A stretch of 64,000 bases of DNA, taken from Nautilus pompilius (lineage: Eukaryota; Mollusca; Cephalopoda; Nautilida; Nautilidae). Where the stretch lies: contig JACATO010000041.1 in the NCBI GenBank assembly GCA_018389105.1, positions 62,001 through 126,000 on the forward strand, written 5' to 3'. The notes beneath the pieces are model-generated. The model did not search any database and had not been told where the DNA came from. It worked only from the letters and a program-made list of their open reading frames with translations. Position 1 is the stretch's first letter. Every line of letters starts with the position of its first letter. Below, piece after piece: positions 23,651-35,900 of the stretch. The translations under genes and the position numbers were made by a program.

Positions 23651-24619
23651 GCATATAATACTGCAGCTTTTGCAAGTGTTTTCTTTTGTTACTACCAACC
23701 TTTTCCCTTTTACTTAATTGACACAGTGCTACAGGGAGTTATGAGAAGCTTTATGAATATTATAGTAAAATTATTCATTTATTCTAGATTGATGCCGGAT
23801 ATTTAAATACTTTTGGAACCATGCTGGATGTCTTTTATTATTATTTATTTACTTTTTTTTTTTTTTAAAACAAACCATTCAGTATATATTTAAAACTTCC
23901 TGCAATATTTATCTCTCTCTCTCTCTCTCAAAAGAGATCCTGCTTACAAATAGTAAGAAAGATTAAACAAATATTTAGTTTTGAAAAATGTATAGAATGT
24001 TTGTGTAAACCGAAAGAAAAAATAATGCATCTCCCATTTGGACAAAGTAATGAAGTATTTTTGTGTACTTTCTTGACAAGTTATACTAATATATGGGATA
24101 TGGCTTTTACATTGAAGATACTACTCAGTTAGTGGCTTATACCATGTTAAAAGCAAATTAATTTGTGCCCAGAAAAGCTAAACTACTAAATTAGAAACCT
24201 TATATCACACTTGTCTACCAAGTGTCAATGTGTCATGAAGGGCTTTGTGATTATTGTTGATAAGGAGCCTATAATGTTTGTCTTTTATGTGTTGCTTATT
24301 ACCCTGAACTGATTTATGTTGCCTGAATTTAACTATTGGTTTTCTAGAAATGACATGATTTTCACAGTAAGAAGAGGCATATTATGATCCATCATATTAG
24401 AAACATTAAAACGCAACCTGGCTGAAATAGCATCGACATAATGGTATCTGGCTGGTACCCCAGTATTTCTCCACTGTATTTTAAAGAGTCAAGAACAAAA
24501 ATGATATAAAATATGAAGTCAGTGACAAATTCAATTTCCTTTTTTTCTCAACAAAACTTGAATGATGATATACATCAGTGACACAAAACACAATTCATAG
24601 TCTAATGAAAAAATTTATA
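23651..24619. other. No gene seen; CT microsatellite and repeat scrap
   Basis: AT-rich DNA with a ct run at 23911-23929. The segment 24420-24462 is the second copy of the 40-base repeat found at 2911-2950. No coding sequence was recognised. Confidence 0.55.
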
Positions 24620-24689
24620 CAAGGTCCGTCGAAACAGTATCCGACCTTAGACTGGGGAAAAAAAATACGTACTTGGTGGGGTTGAATTG

Positions 24690-25306
24690 CTAATCCCCTT
24701 CAAAGTAGGCCCCTTGTGCCTCCACACACTTAGCCCAGTGATCCTTCCACTGTTCGAAGCACGTCTGGAATGCTTCTTCCGGAATGGCTCTCAGCTCTGC
24801 CGTCACATTCTGTATGATGCCCTCTTGGCTCTCAAAGCGGGAGCCTTTCAGTGGCATCTCCATTTTTTGGAACAACCAGAAGTCAGAAGGAGCAGGGAGC
24901 CTGGTGAATGAGCGAAATGCTTTTCTTTGCCAAGAAACCTTGGATCAGCTGCGACGAATAAGCCGGGACATTGTCATGCTGCAGCTGCCAGTTTTTCGAG
25001 GCCCACAGATCCGGTCTCTTACACCGAACTGCATCACAAAGACATCGGAGGGCTTCCTGATAGCACTCCTTTGTAACCGTCTGTCCTTCTGGTGCGTATT
25101 CGTGATGCACAACGCCTTGGTAGTTGAAGAAAATGGTCAGCATCACCTTGATTTTGCTCCGGGTCTGATGTATTTTTTGGGCCTTGGCAACGTTGGGTGC
25201 TTCCACTGTGATGACTGAACTTTGATTTCCGGGTCGTACCCGTACACCCAAGTTAATCTCCAGTTATCACGGTATTATGGAACTCAGGATCCCTGTTGGA
25301 AGTATA
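24690..25306 (-). pseudogene. Mariner transposase, C-terminal half (inverted arm)
   Basis: Minus-strand sequence beginning around 25306 with a GDxTWVYGYDPE-like segment (first catalytic region, here WRLTWVYGYDPE), followed by KIKVMLTIFFNYQGVVHHEY, the catalytic segment HDNVPAYSSQLIQGFLAKKS and, in another frame, MPLKGSRFESQEGIIQNV to the C-terminus CVEAQGAYFEGD at about 24690. Codons are interrupted by a frame change between the two open parts (25251-24883 and 24875-24690). Compared with the plus-strand arm, it keeps the SQLIQGFLAKKS stretch that the plus copy has lost. It lacks the whole N-terminal DNA-binding half. Confidence 0.85.
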
Positions 25307-25451
25307 TAGGCAAAAGTGTGCATCGTGGAGCCACATGCCTTCATGTGCATGCGTGGTTTTTGGCGGGCTTGCTGGATGCGTCAATCGCTGTCAGGCAGCA
25401 AGCATGTGAGGTACTGTACTACTTACTCATCGTATTTTCATTTTGCCTGTG

Positions 25452-26421
25452 ATGACGGAACGTGTGGAGCAACGATCTTGCATCAAGTTTTGCCAAAAGC
25501 TTGGAGATACCCAAGCGGAAACAATTTGCAAAATTCAACAGGCTTTTGGTGACAATGCCATGGGTGTTACCCAAATTAAAGAATGATACAACAGGTTCAA
25601 AGATGGCCGCACATTGTTGGAGAGTGACCAGCGTTCCGGGAGGCCATCAACAAGCCACAATGCAGTTGTTATCAAGAAAGTGCAGACCTTGATAATGGAG
25701 GATTGTCGTTTGACGGTGCGGGAAATTGGTGACAAGGTTGGAATCAGTAAAGATTCTGCACATGCAATTTTAAAGGAGGATTTGGGCTTGCGCTGTGCCC
25801 AAGCTGCTTTCTCAGGAACAACAACAACTTCATCTTGAGGTTGCACAGGACCTGCTGGATACTTCCAACAAGGATCCTGAGTTCAAAAATACCGTGATAA
25901 CTGGAGATGAGACGTGGGTGTATGGGTACAACCCAGAAACCAAAACTCAGTCATCACAGTGGAAGCACCCAATCTCACCAAGGTACAGAGAAAAATCAAG
26001 GTGATGCTGACTGTTTTCTTCGACTACCGAGGCGTTGTGCATCACGAATACGCACCAGAAGGACAAACGGTTACAAAGGAGTGCTATCAGGAAGTCCTCC
26101 GATGTCTTTGTGATGCAGTTTGGCGCAAGAGACCGGATCTGTGGGTCTTGCAAAACTGGCAGCTGCATTATGACAATGCCCCGGCTCATTCGTCAGGCTC
26201 CCTACTCTCCAGACACGGCTCCTCCTGACTTCTGGTTGTTCTCAAAAATGAAGATGCCACTGAAAAGCTCCTGCTCTGAGAGCCGAGAGGACATCATGCA
26301 GAGTACAACAGCGGAGCTGAGAGCCATTCCAGAAGAAGCATTCCAGACGTGCTTCGAACAGTGGAATGATCGCTGGACTAAGTGTGTGGAGGCACAGGAG
26401 GCCTACTTAGAAGGGGATTAG
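25452..26421 (+). pseudogene. Mariner (D,D34D-type) transposase, full span but broken
   Basis: The frame opens with ATG at 25452 (MTERVEQRSCIKFCQKLGDT) and ends at the stop after YLEGD at 26421, about the usual length for mariner. The helix-turn-helix half includes NRFKDGRTLLESDQRSGRPS and EIGDKVGISKDSAHAILKED. The catalytic half has TGDETWVYGYNPETK (first D), YDNAPAHSS (second D) and PPDFWLF (third D), the spacing in the intact family being D,D34D. This copy has a deletion of about 45 bases after YDNAPAHSS plus several frame changes, so it cannot encode active enzyme. The related copy at 50720-52032 retains the segment missing here. Subfamily within mariner is not resolved. Confidence 0.85.
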
Positions 26422-26492
26422 CAATTCAACCCCACCAAGTGCGTAATTTTTTTTTCCCAGTCTAAAGTTGGATACTTTTTCGACAGACCTCA

Positions 26493-29400
26493 TTTCACTT
26501 TTGTTTTTCATATCCATTCTTCATTTGGGATAGATACTTCACTGTAGGAAGAACAGCAGCCAAGGAGGGTTCACCCCTGCTTCCAGTCTCAGCCATTGTT
26601 TGCAATATATTCCACTTGTAATAAGCTCAAACTGCAGCCCAGATATTTCAGGATACTTTTTATTTAACACACAGTAACAATCCTTTATAGTTGTTTCTCT
26701 TTCATTTTAATTCCTCAAGATTCTTCCATGCAATTTACCATAGAACAAGAATCTAATACCTTACTTTATTTTCTGGATGTGCAAATTACAAAAAAAATTA
26801 TCTGAGCATTTAACTGTTTAACAGGCTTTGTTCTGATCTCTCAGACTTATAATTCTGAAAGTTTTGTCATCTTTCAGATATTAAAAAATGTATTAAATTG
26901 ATGAGATTTTTAATTAAAGTTAAATCCTAAAAAAAAAAATTTTTTTTTAAATGAAATGTTATTAGTTCCTTTATTCCAGGAACTATTGACAAAATCTCTT
27001 GGATGCTCAATAGAGACAACATTTTTCTTTTTTCCTTTCAAAGACCCAGAGTTTGAGATCTTCACTTCTCTGTGTAAAAGACCCCATAGATACCAAATGT
27101 ATCCATGGTATTTACTCCATTCCATGTAGTTGTGAAAAATCTGACATCAGCCAACCACAATGTTCTTTAACTATGAGGATCTTTGAATATAGAAACTGTC
27201 TGTCTGTGAGGCTGTCTATCTAAAATTTGTGTTTGATTCATGTATATTATCTAAGTCATAAGGGTTTTCTCATTTGGTCGGCAGAAAATTCTTAATATGA
27301 ATCCAACTAAAACCTGAGAGAAATAAAAGAATATTTCCATTTTCCTAAACAGTAACTATTAACAGAAATATGGGTCTTAGAATTGACAATCTTTGGTTTT
27401 CATTTTAAAAACAAAACAGCATTCTGTTACTCAATTTGGAACAGGGCTTTGTGTTATTGAAGCATTTTATTTTCACTTTATTGATTTTCTTTTCTTTCTC
27501 TTCACATTTGGGTCAGTTTATAACCTATACTATTTCTTTGAATATTTTCATCATTAATCTTTTTTTGTCTTATTGTTTTGACAAGTCTGAATACAAAGTC
27601 AGCAAAAGCTGGGGGGGGTTTGTTTTTTTTTATAATGTACAATGTTTTAATCTTATACAAAAGGTTATATATGCGCACTGTTATCAGTGATGCAATACTT
27701 AAGAGGTCATTCATTGAATAGGCGGCTTTCTAGATCTTTTTCAAACTGAAATAACATTGACATAATATCACTAAGGCACAAATAGGTAATTTTAAGTTGT
27801 ATAGTCAGGTAATAAATCAGTACTTTATCTATGACATACAAACCAGGTGTTGCATTTGGTTGTTATCTCAGCTGTTTTTGGTGTTTATCATCTATTATAG
27901 TAAGAGTAGACACTGCATGGTTTGGTTATTTTTTGGTCATTTGTGACAATCTGTCTACCATGTCTGAACTTAAGATTCGGTTTTCAAGCGTTAGAAACAA
28001 TTCCTGCTTAATTCTGACCCATTAATCTAAGAAATTAACTAGTGAATTTTAAGCTAGAAATCATAAGTTGTTGTTGTCAGGATGAGGGGGATAAAGTATG
28101 ATTGTCTACATAAGCTGCTTTGTTTTTCCATCGGACTTTATGTTAAAATGACTAATATACTGGAATAGTATACCAAGCAATGGTTTGTTTGTTTTACTAA
28201 ATGCAATTAATTGGAGGGTAACTCTTCTTTCTTTTGCTTTGCAAGCAAATTTTCATGAGAGTAAACAGAAATAAAGAAAACCATAAACCAATAATCAGGC
28301 TTTACGGCACAAGCGGTTTCCAACATCAGTGAATAGTAGCTCAATGTCAGAAGTTTATAAAACAACAACAACAACAACAGAGTTACAGGCTATCATATAA
28401 AACTCGGAACTGTCTGATAGGAGAAGTTATACTCTGGTTTCTTGCTTGGGTGTCATTAACAACCAAAGAACTGTTCATTCCTTAGCACATTGGTTATCAG
28501 CTTGGGCATGTTTTCTGTTGCTCAGGGGGCAGGACTTCATTAGCAAGGTGTCAGCGCGGGGTGACAAGACTAAGGAATGCTGGAGCACATGTAGTATGGT
28601 GATACTGTTTACATAGATACAGCTTTTTCAGTAAGCTTTCCAGACAAGCTATCAGATTCTTTTGATTACTCGAATTTATAAGTTTAGTCCATGCAACTCA
28701 GAAATATTTAAAGGCGCTCATAAAACATTTCTGTTTAACCACTCTCCAAAAAAAGAGAGTTGGAAAATTTATTTTAGACAAATTTTAAATAATTTATTTT
28801 TAAGTTCTTTACCAGCTAAATGGGAGATATCTTTATTTTAATTTTAAAAATAGCATATTTGTAATTTGTAATGTTTACCAGATTGTTCTTAAAATTTATT
28901 TCCTGAAGTTATTAGGTTTTTGGACTTGTTTCATAGAGGACTCATAAAATTTTTCCAGAAGCATGAATTGTCTTCATTCACCTTAGAGGCCTTAAAGGAT
29001 GCTTTCTCATGCTATTTTAACCCTATAGCTTGAGAACTTCCCTAAATATTCATTTGTTAAACAAAACTTTAATTGATAGACAAAAAAAACAATTTTTAGC
29101 TGTGCAAGGAGCAAATGGCATCTTGTTAAAGTTGCAAGGGGCCTTTACCATGCCTGTGCATGTTTGGACATTTAGGGGATCAAACTATGGTCACTATCAT
29201 TACAGAAAAGTGCTCTATTCAGTGTTTACTTGGTGCCCTTAACAGATCAATAATAATATTAAAACTTTAAAATGTGAATCAACTTTTTAAAATTTAATGT
29301 GTTGTTTATTTTTGTATACATTATAATACACAAGATCAGGAGAGCGAGAATCAAATATTTTATTATATAGATAGAATTTTAATTTTTTTATATGTACAGT

Positions 29401-30949
29401 TTGTCACATGCTTTAAAAATTTTTTGTCTATATGTGATCAAAACTGAAACTTAAATAATACCTGAAAGAAATGCAATAATCATAATTATATGACTGAATT
29501 ATTTTAATTGTGATTCAGTTGATTTCTGGATTTATTCTTTGTCTGCTTCAATGAGCGCATTTGCAGATGACATTCAAGATAATGGAAAATTGGAAAATTT
29601 ATGGAATCTCTTAATGCAAATGTTCATGCAAAAGGAAAATGATTTTCTGTATTTCAGATTTTATTGGATAATAGTAGCAGCTACATGCTAATGTAGATGA
29701 AATGAATACTAACTGTTATTTCTGCACTATAAACAATGTTTGGGTTTCATGGTAAGTGCTCGCTGCTTGAGTGCTTTTGTTTTAAATATGAGGTGTGTAA
29801 TTTCAGTTTGCTGTTCCTGCATGAGGACAGGCTATAAGTCACTGGGAGTTTTCAAGCCTCATTCCTTGTTTCAAATGGCAGCGACAAAAATCTTTTAACA
29901 AAATATTGCTCAGATTTGAAGTTTGAAAAAAAAATTTTTTTTATCCTAATTTTAAAAAAAAAATTGTCACTAGTTTTATATTTGAAATATCGGAAACACT
30001 CAAAATTTAAAAAAAAAACTATCAGTTTTTAATTAAGCATGAGAAATAATTTCTTCATACAATAGATATATTTATGTAATATCACAATAAAACTTATGAT
30101 TAATCATCTGTCCACTTCACAATCAATGAAGCCAGGCTGATGGACTTTCCGACAGACCTTTTGTAATTCTAAAGAAGTGTTTTCCCCTCTCAGTTTTTTT
30201 TATCATTTAAAATAACAAATTATCAATAGTCAACTCAGGGTAGTAGAATTCTTCTAATCTTCTTCCATTTTCAGAGGCATTGTATACTATTTATTATAAT
30301 AAATAGAGTAAGATGCAAATATTTTGAAAAATATAGGTGGCATATAGTGAGGAGGGAGTTGAAATCTAATTTTTAAGACAAATATTGTGTCAAATAAAAT
30401 GTCTCAACTCAAGAATATAATTTTAAGAATATTAACCTTTATAAAATTGAAAAAAAAAAGATAAAAACCAAATATTTCGTCCATCTGAAATACATAACTC
30501 TGCCTCAGCATCAGAAATTATTTTTTTAGTTATAGTTCACTTAAGTTTTCAGATTGCCAAATGACTTCATGAAATTACAACAAAACCATAGAAATACAGC
30601 TTATGCATCTTATAGAAATGCTTTTGACCTAAAGTTAGAAAATACCAGAATTTAAACACTTAGGTTTTTTTATCAGAGCTTGCCACATAATAATAAGAAT
30701 AGCACAGAATGATAAAGTTCTGTTATGAAGTAAAAAATGCTGCCACAAGTCTCAAAATCTCCTTGGATCAAGAGTTCACAAGTCTAGTTTGGAGAATTCT
30801 CTTGATTGTGTGAATTTTACCACATTAAACTCAGCCCTGAACATATTTTCAAACTCAAGGCCATTTCTTGTTCAATTCTAAGCAGAAATAGCTAAGTAAT
30901 GTCTCCTCTCTTTGAGCCACCAGAAGGCCTGTTTTCCGAAACAAGCTAT
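26493..30949. other. No gene seen; GC-richer patch at 28470-28620
   Basis: About 4.4 kb without a recognised repeat terminus or coding exon. A short aac microsatellite lies at about 28361-28379. The patch 28470-28620 is richer in G and C and includes agcgcgggg; it may be a conserved non-coding element or a scrap of an unrecognised repeat. Open frames such as 27436-27690 are low-complexity, hydrophobic noise. Confidence 0.5.
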
Positions 30950-31781
30950 TTGCCTCTTAACTTTATCTGGAATATTTTGCAGCAGTGATTTGATGAGTCA
31001 AAGGAAAAATCAAATCAAAGAGTGGAGAAAACAAGAAGAAAAGAGGTTAAAGAAAAAAATCAAGTTAGTTGAAAAGGCAAAAAAGCACATGAGTGCTGTT
31101 TCAAGATCAACACATAGGGCAAGCTCCAGCCACATTTGCTTCATTAAACAGGCACAAGAAGCACAATGTAGATGCAGATTGAAAGTGGAGACAAGCTTAA
31201 GAAGAAAGAGGCATACAGAGCTACTGAATCACTTGCATATCAAACATTAGTAAATTATCAGCAAAGTTATGTGGCTAAACTTGTAAGCATTAAAAGGAAA
31301 AGAGTATGGATAGGGATTTCTAAAAGTGAACGTCATATGCTTAAAGAAGGTGGATTGCTACTGAATGATCCTTGGGAATTAATGCTATAAAGGAAGAAAA
31401 CAAGTGGACAATTATATGATTATCGGACACATCAAACAAGTCAGCTCAAGAAAAAGTTAAAAGATGTTTAGGCTATGACCAGTATGCAGTGTATTCCAAG
31501 CATATTTTTGGAAAGAAAAAAAAAAAGAGAGAAGTGAATGCTGAGCTAAATATCAACAGTTGAAAACCAAAAATAAAAATCAAAGGAAATTGGAACATTT
31601 AAAGTAATTTTTTTTATCAAAGTGCTCAAAAAGAGATGGTGCAACCTCACAAACAATCTGGGTGGCAGACTTTAGGGTTCAAGTTAATCATAAATGATGA
31701 TTAAATGCAACATGTTGAAGAATTCATATTATAAAATAATTGGTTGCAAATGTGATTCTGTTGATTGCGCATTAACATATA

Positions 31782-33000
31782 CAGTTGACCCCAGCGTAAT
31801 CAAGGTTTGGCATTCACGGCCCTGGTTATTCGTGAAAATTTCCTTAGAACCTAACTAATAATGGTTCATGGAAATCCCCGCATATTCGTGGAATCGCAAA
31901 TATCTTCCGCAATTTTTTATGGCTTTTTTCGTGGCAATATATATTTTTTCACACTTTAATGCTAAATTATTAATAACAATATAATTTACTAATTTTCTAA
32001 TATAAATACTAACGTAAATTCAGCAAAATATCAATATAAAATAAATGCTATTGGCTGGAGGTTTGAAAGTAGCCAATCCGAGAGCGTTATTCATTTCTCC
32101 TTGCTGCTGATTGGCTGCTTCCCATGAGGCACTGTCTCAGGCAGATGCTCTTAAGGACATGAAAAAGGAAACCCTCAACGCATGCTGGAAGAAGGTGTGG
32201 CCAGAGTGTGTCCATGACTACAAGGGCTTCTCACCTTAAGAAATTCAGCACAAGGCTGTCGACAAGGCGGTGAGACTGGCAAAGGTACTTGGTGGCGAAG
32301 GTTTTGACAACATCACGCAAGATGAGGTCAACAACCTCATCGATGCCCACTCTGAACCCCTGACGGATGAGGATTTGTTGAAGTTAATGAGGTCTGCCAG
32401 CGAAGAGGAGGAGGAAGCAACAGATCCAGAACAAGAGGAGTTGGAGGAGGGCCTGACACTGAAACGTCTGTCCGACCTTATGAGGACAGCAAAGGAATTG
32501 CAAGGGAAGGCTGAAGCATGGGATCCCTATAAGGTTCGGTCTCTCCAATTTAAAAATGCCATCGATGCTGCCATGCAGACATATAAAACCCTCCTCACCA
32601 CCATGAAGAAACAGCGACAGCAACTTCTCATCACAATGTTCCTCAAGCCAACCAAGAAAGCCTTGCATGAAGATACGACTCCTCCTGAATCGCCTGAAGA
32701 AGAGGCGCCACCTAAGGAGCTGTAAATCCTCTGCTTTGCTGTGCAGTCATCTTCATCGTACTGCACAGCTTATTCATCATCATCTTCAATCAATATCATT
32801 CATTATTGGTGAGTACCCATACATTTTACTGTATTTTTTATCAAATTATTATTATATATTTACTTATATATTTTTTTATTATATGTTACGTTATATTTTG
32901 ACATTTATAGGCATTTTTATGGACCACGTCCAATATTCGCAGTTTTTACTCTTCACGGGTGCTCTAGGAACATAACCCCCACGAATACCGGGGGACTCAG
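31782..33000 (+). mobile_element. Tigger (pogo-class) transposon, internally deleted
   Basis: The left terminus starts at 31782 (cagttgaccccagcg) after TA at 31780-31781. The right terminus ends at about 33000 (taccgggggactcag), a diverged reverse complement of the start of the related MITE at 37089. The subterminal blocks (gttattcgtg, cctaactaataat, gaatcgcaaatatc) match the MITE in reverse orientation. The interior keeps the 5' untranslated part to about 32100, then jumps directly to the transposase C-terminus, so the centromere-protein-B-like DNA-binding half and most of the DDE domain are deleted. The element lies inside the uncharacterised relic 30950-34700 and is therefore younger than it. 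Confidence 0.85.
32135..32725 (+). pseudogene. Tigger transposase C-terminal fragment
   Basis: The readable part begins near 32140 (ADALKDMKKETLNACWKKVW), matching the segment after the DDE core of Tigger1/TIGD1-type transposases. It passes one in-frame stop at 32237 (YKGFSP then a stop in place of an EE pair) and continues open to the stop at 32725. The tail includes NITQDEVNNLIDAHSEPLTD, an acidic run SEEEEEATDPEQEELEEG and the proline/glutamate-rich end TPPESPEEEAPPKEL. The last 150 codons are uninterrupted, suggesting this insertion is younger than most relics in the window. The catalytic residues are absent through internal deletion, so no activity is possible from this copy. Confidence 0.85.
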
Positions 33001-34700
33001 AATTTTCATCTGTCTAAGTCTATATTTCTTTTGTAGGGTGTTTTCGCAATTTTTATTTTAGGATGTAAGCGAACATTAAATTCCATGTAAAAACATTACC
33101 CCTGTCCAGCTGATTGATACTGATCTATATTAAAGCTGTCTGGTGGGTGATGAATATAAAAAGCAAAAGGCTAAGAAAGTAATATAAACTGGCAGGATTT
33201 TTTGTTAAGTTTTTAAAAAGAGAGAAATTATTATCAGAGCCAAGTGCACCTGCATATAATAAAGACAAAAGTGAACTGGAACCTGCTTTTAGGAGGCCAT
33301 CAAAAGTAACTTGCCTACAGTGGCCTAACACCTCATGCCCGCCTGCTTACAAACATAATCAGCAGTCGTGCCTTTGATAATTTGCCCAAAAGATGAGAAT
33401 ATATTGTATGATAAATTTTTTATTTGAGAATGGAATGCAAAAATTGTGGTAAATAAATTCTTATTTTCCAAGGAGAAACAATTAGAAAATACAATGACAC
33501 AGAAGTGATATGAGTATATTCTGTACCAGACAGACATGAAAATAATGTACTTTGTGAAATCTCTTTAGTTACTAAAGATACCGAGTAAAAGAAATGTTTG
33601 ACTATTTTCTTGACACTCAAGTAATATGCATATCACTCATTTTTGGCTAAGTGGGAGAAAGCAATTTGATAACCTAGGTAGCAACCTTTCAATTATACTG
33701 TGTGCCCAACTTTTTTGAGAATTACATGTGTTAGTTTCAAGATGAAATTCACTCAGTATTTTGATCCCATCAAAGTAGTAATCAATATGTCTATTGTATA
33801 TTGTCACTCTAAACTTGAAGTAGATGGTAAGGAATGTACAGAGGAAGAATCTGTTATTGTTCAGGAAGATTTTTGTACCCTCTGATGATAAAATTCAGAA
33901 TTACTATTTTGTGTTCATGGTCAGAAGATTATACTCAATTATCTGTAAAATGATTTGCAGCTTACTATTAATAAAGTCCACTAGTCTATGGATGGTTATG
34001 CAAGCCAGTGCAAGTATAGGTCAAGGCATGCTTTTTGAATCTCTTATATTTCTTTGCAGACTTTAGTTGCCAGGTTGACTGCCACTTTTTCTTTCTTTTC
34101 TTCTTTTTTTTTTTTGAAACGTCCCACGCCAAGAGAGAACAAGAAACACAAGAGCCAGCATAAAGCAGAGGGAAGCATTTTCTGTATTATGAAGAGAAAT
34201 AGCTATCTCTTGTGCAAAAACCTTAACCCTAAAGAGTATTTTTTCGTGTCAATTGATGGAGGTAATACTGCAAAGAACTCAACCAGGGTGCACTTTTAAA
34301 GGATTTTAGCACATCAGAAAAATTGACTTTGTCATAAAAACGCCAAAAGAGAGAGTAATATTTTCATTGTTTTGTAGTTGCACATGTACGTAGGATCAGC
34401 TCAGACTAATTATCCACTAACCACTAACTAGATAGGCTAAAGTATTATTGGTAACTAGGCAGGAAAAAGAGATTGCAGATGGTGATTGTGAGTGACCTTG
34501 TAGAAAGAAATAGTCAAGTGGTTATTGTAGCTGAGGATGATGCACATGACTATTATCTTTTAGATTAGATGAAAGAACCACAGATGATGATGGAATGGTC
34601 TACTCAAAGAGGGCTTATGTACTCGCATGATATTTCTACTTAAGACATAAAATTATTTACAGATTTACAAACTTTATAATAAGTTTGCAGTAGTTTATGG

Positions 34701-35600
34701 TAACACCATGGGGGAGCATTCATGATGGGTAAACTTTAAATGCTAAAACAGAGACACAACAAATAGATTTACAAAATATCTCCAGCACAGCATAAAGAAA
34801 TTTTGTCCCTGTGGATTCCTAAAAAGTGATTTTACTACATACAATGTTTAAATAATATGGCATGGCTTTCTTTAAAAAAGCTGGTTTTTGTAAATATAAT
34901 AAATCGTCCCTTTTTTGAAATCACTACAATAAATAATGATATAGATTCTTCCCCAGTCGGTTGTGTAGGTTTTCTCTCAGCTCTCTGGTTTCTTGCCACA
35001 TATAAAAAACCCACAGGGTCTTCAGTGGTCTGGCTTGTGTACTGATGCCAACACCTGGGTTTGGAGAGGGAGAATAAAGGTATAGAAATTACTATAATCA
35101 TCAGAAACTTGACTGACCATGCCCTCAAAGGATGATGGGTGATTGATTATTACATATCATCCCAATTTTCTTTATTGGCCACTTAGCATAAATTACTTGT
35201 TTGTATTTCAGTTTTATATATTTTAGATTTTGTTTTTTTAATTTTAAAAAAATCAAAGTAAATATGCAAGTAATTTTATTTTGAAGCATCAGTAGAAAAT
35301 CTGTTGGAAGAAAGTTATTTAGTTACCTGTGTTTTATTTCTTTAGCTTAAGTATGAGAATGGAATATTTTATATAATTGAATTGCTTAAAGGTTACTTTC
35401 CAAAATGTTAAAAAATATTTTTTAAAGTAAATTTAAGGTTTTACACTTTTTAAATTTTAAACATTTATATATAAGTAAACACTGTGTAAGTGTGTGTGTG
35501 TGTTGCTCAGATCTGGTGGCATCAGATTTCTTTCTATGGTTTATCACTAATCCCCTCTGTGATCTGATATAGTATAATTTTTTGCTTCTTCATCACTTTG
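34701..35600. other. No gene seen
   Basis: AT-rich DNA with a tg run near 35490-35503. The minus frame at 34835-35128 has no recognised domain. Confidence 0.55.
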
Positions 35601-35900
35601 ATTAATTTTAATACAATCTAATCGCAATATTGTGACATGGCGCTGACTTGGGCAACTCTGTTCCAAAGCAAGACTAACATCCGTTCTCTATAATTGCAAG
35701 TGGGTTAAAATGGACTTACGCAGAATGTTTAAATGTCTTCCCTTACCGTTGTTGTGTAATTATTGTGATGCTTTTAAATCAGTTTTCTAAATTTTTGTAT
35801 TGTTTTATTTTTTTCCATGGAAGACTTTAGTTAATAAACTATTGTTGGTTCCAGCAGACTACAGAGATAGATTTTTTAGCATAACACTTAAAAAAATCGC

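Larger units (their letters stand above)
24620..26492. mobile_element. Composite mariner: inverted partial copy fused to a near-complete copy
   Basis: Both outer ends are the same mariner 3' terminal repeat: the left begins at 24620 (gtccgtcgaaacagtatccg at 24624) after TA at 24618-24619. The right ends near 26492 (reverse complement gaggtctgtcgaaaaagtat). From 24620 to about 25306 the minus strand encodes the C-terminal half of the transposase. At about 25307 orientation flips and a plus-strand copy starts inside the 5' untranslated part and runs to its stop at 26421. The inverted arms (about 690 and 630 bp) are separated by about 550 bp. No 5' terminal repeat is present. A TA target site is seen only on the left. 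The arms differ from each other at many positions, so the structure is old or the arms were unequal from the start. Confidence 0.85.
30950..34700 (+). pseudogene. Relic of an uncharacterised, probably transposon-encoded protein family, split by a Tigger element
   Basis: The 5' part (about 30990-31480) encodes a lysine/arginine-rich stretch (SQRKNQIKEWRKQEEKRLKK) and a second basic helix-like part (KEAYRATESLAYQ, LVSIKRKRVWIGIS). After the Tigger insertion (31782-33000) the 3' part holds, in shifting frames, QDEIHSV, DPIKVVINMSIVYCHSKLEV, ESVIVQEDF, HYFMDGYASQCKYRS (frame-shifted, about 33975-34020), ETSHAKRE (about 34115-34140) and AEDDAHDYYLLD near 34530-34565. This order resembles a widespread uncharacterised animal family I recall with HFTDGxxxQYKN followed by FFATSHGKxxCDGxGG, here with the glycines and aspartate changed. 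Function is unknown; the acidic and histidine motifs suggest a nuclease-like core, which is inference only. Many breaks make it non-coding. Terminal repeats were not found. Confidence 0.5.

Noticed and set aside
25222-25692. Overlapping plus-strand frames that could be a novel gene
   Set aside because: They are alternate frames across the junction and 5' part of the composite mariner.
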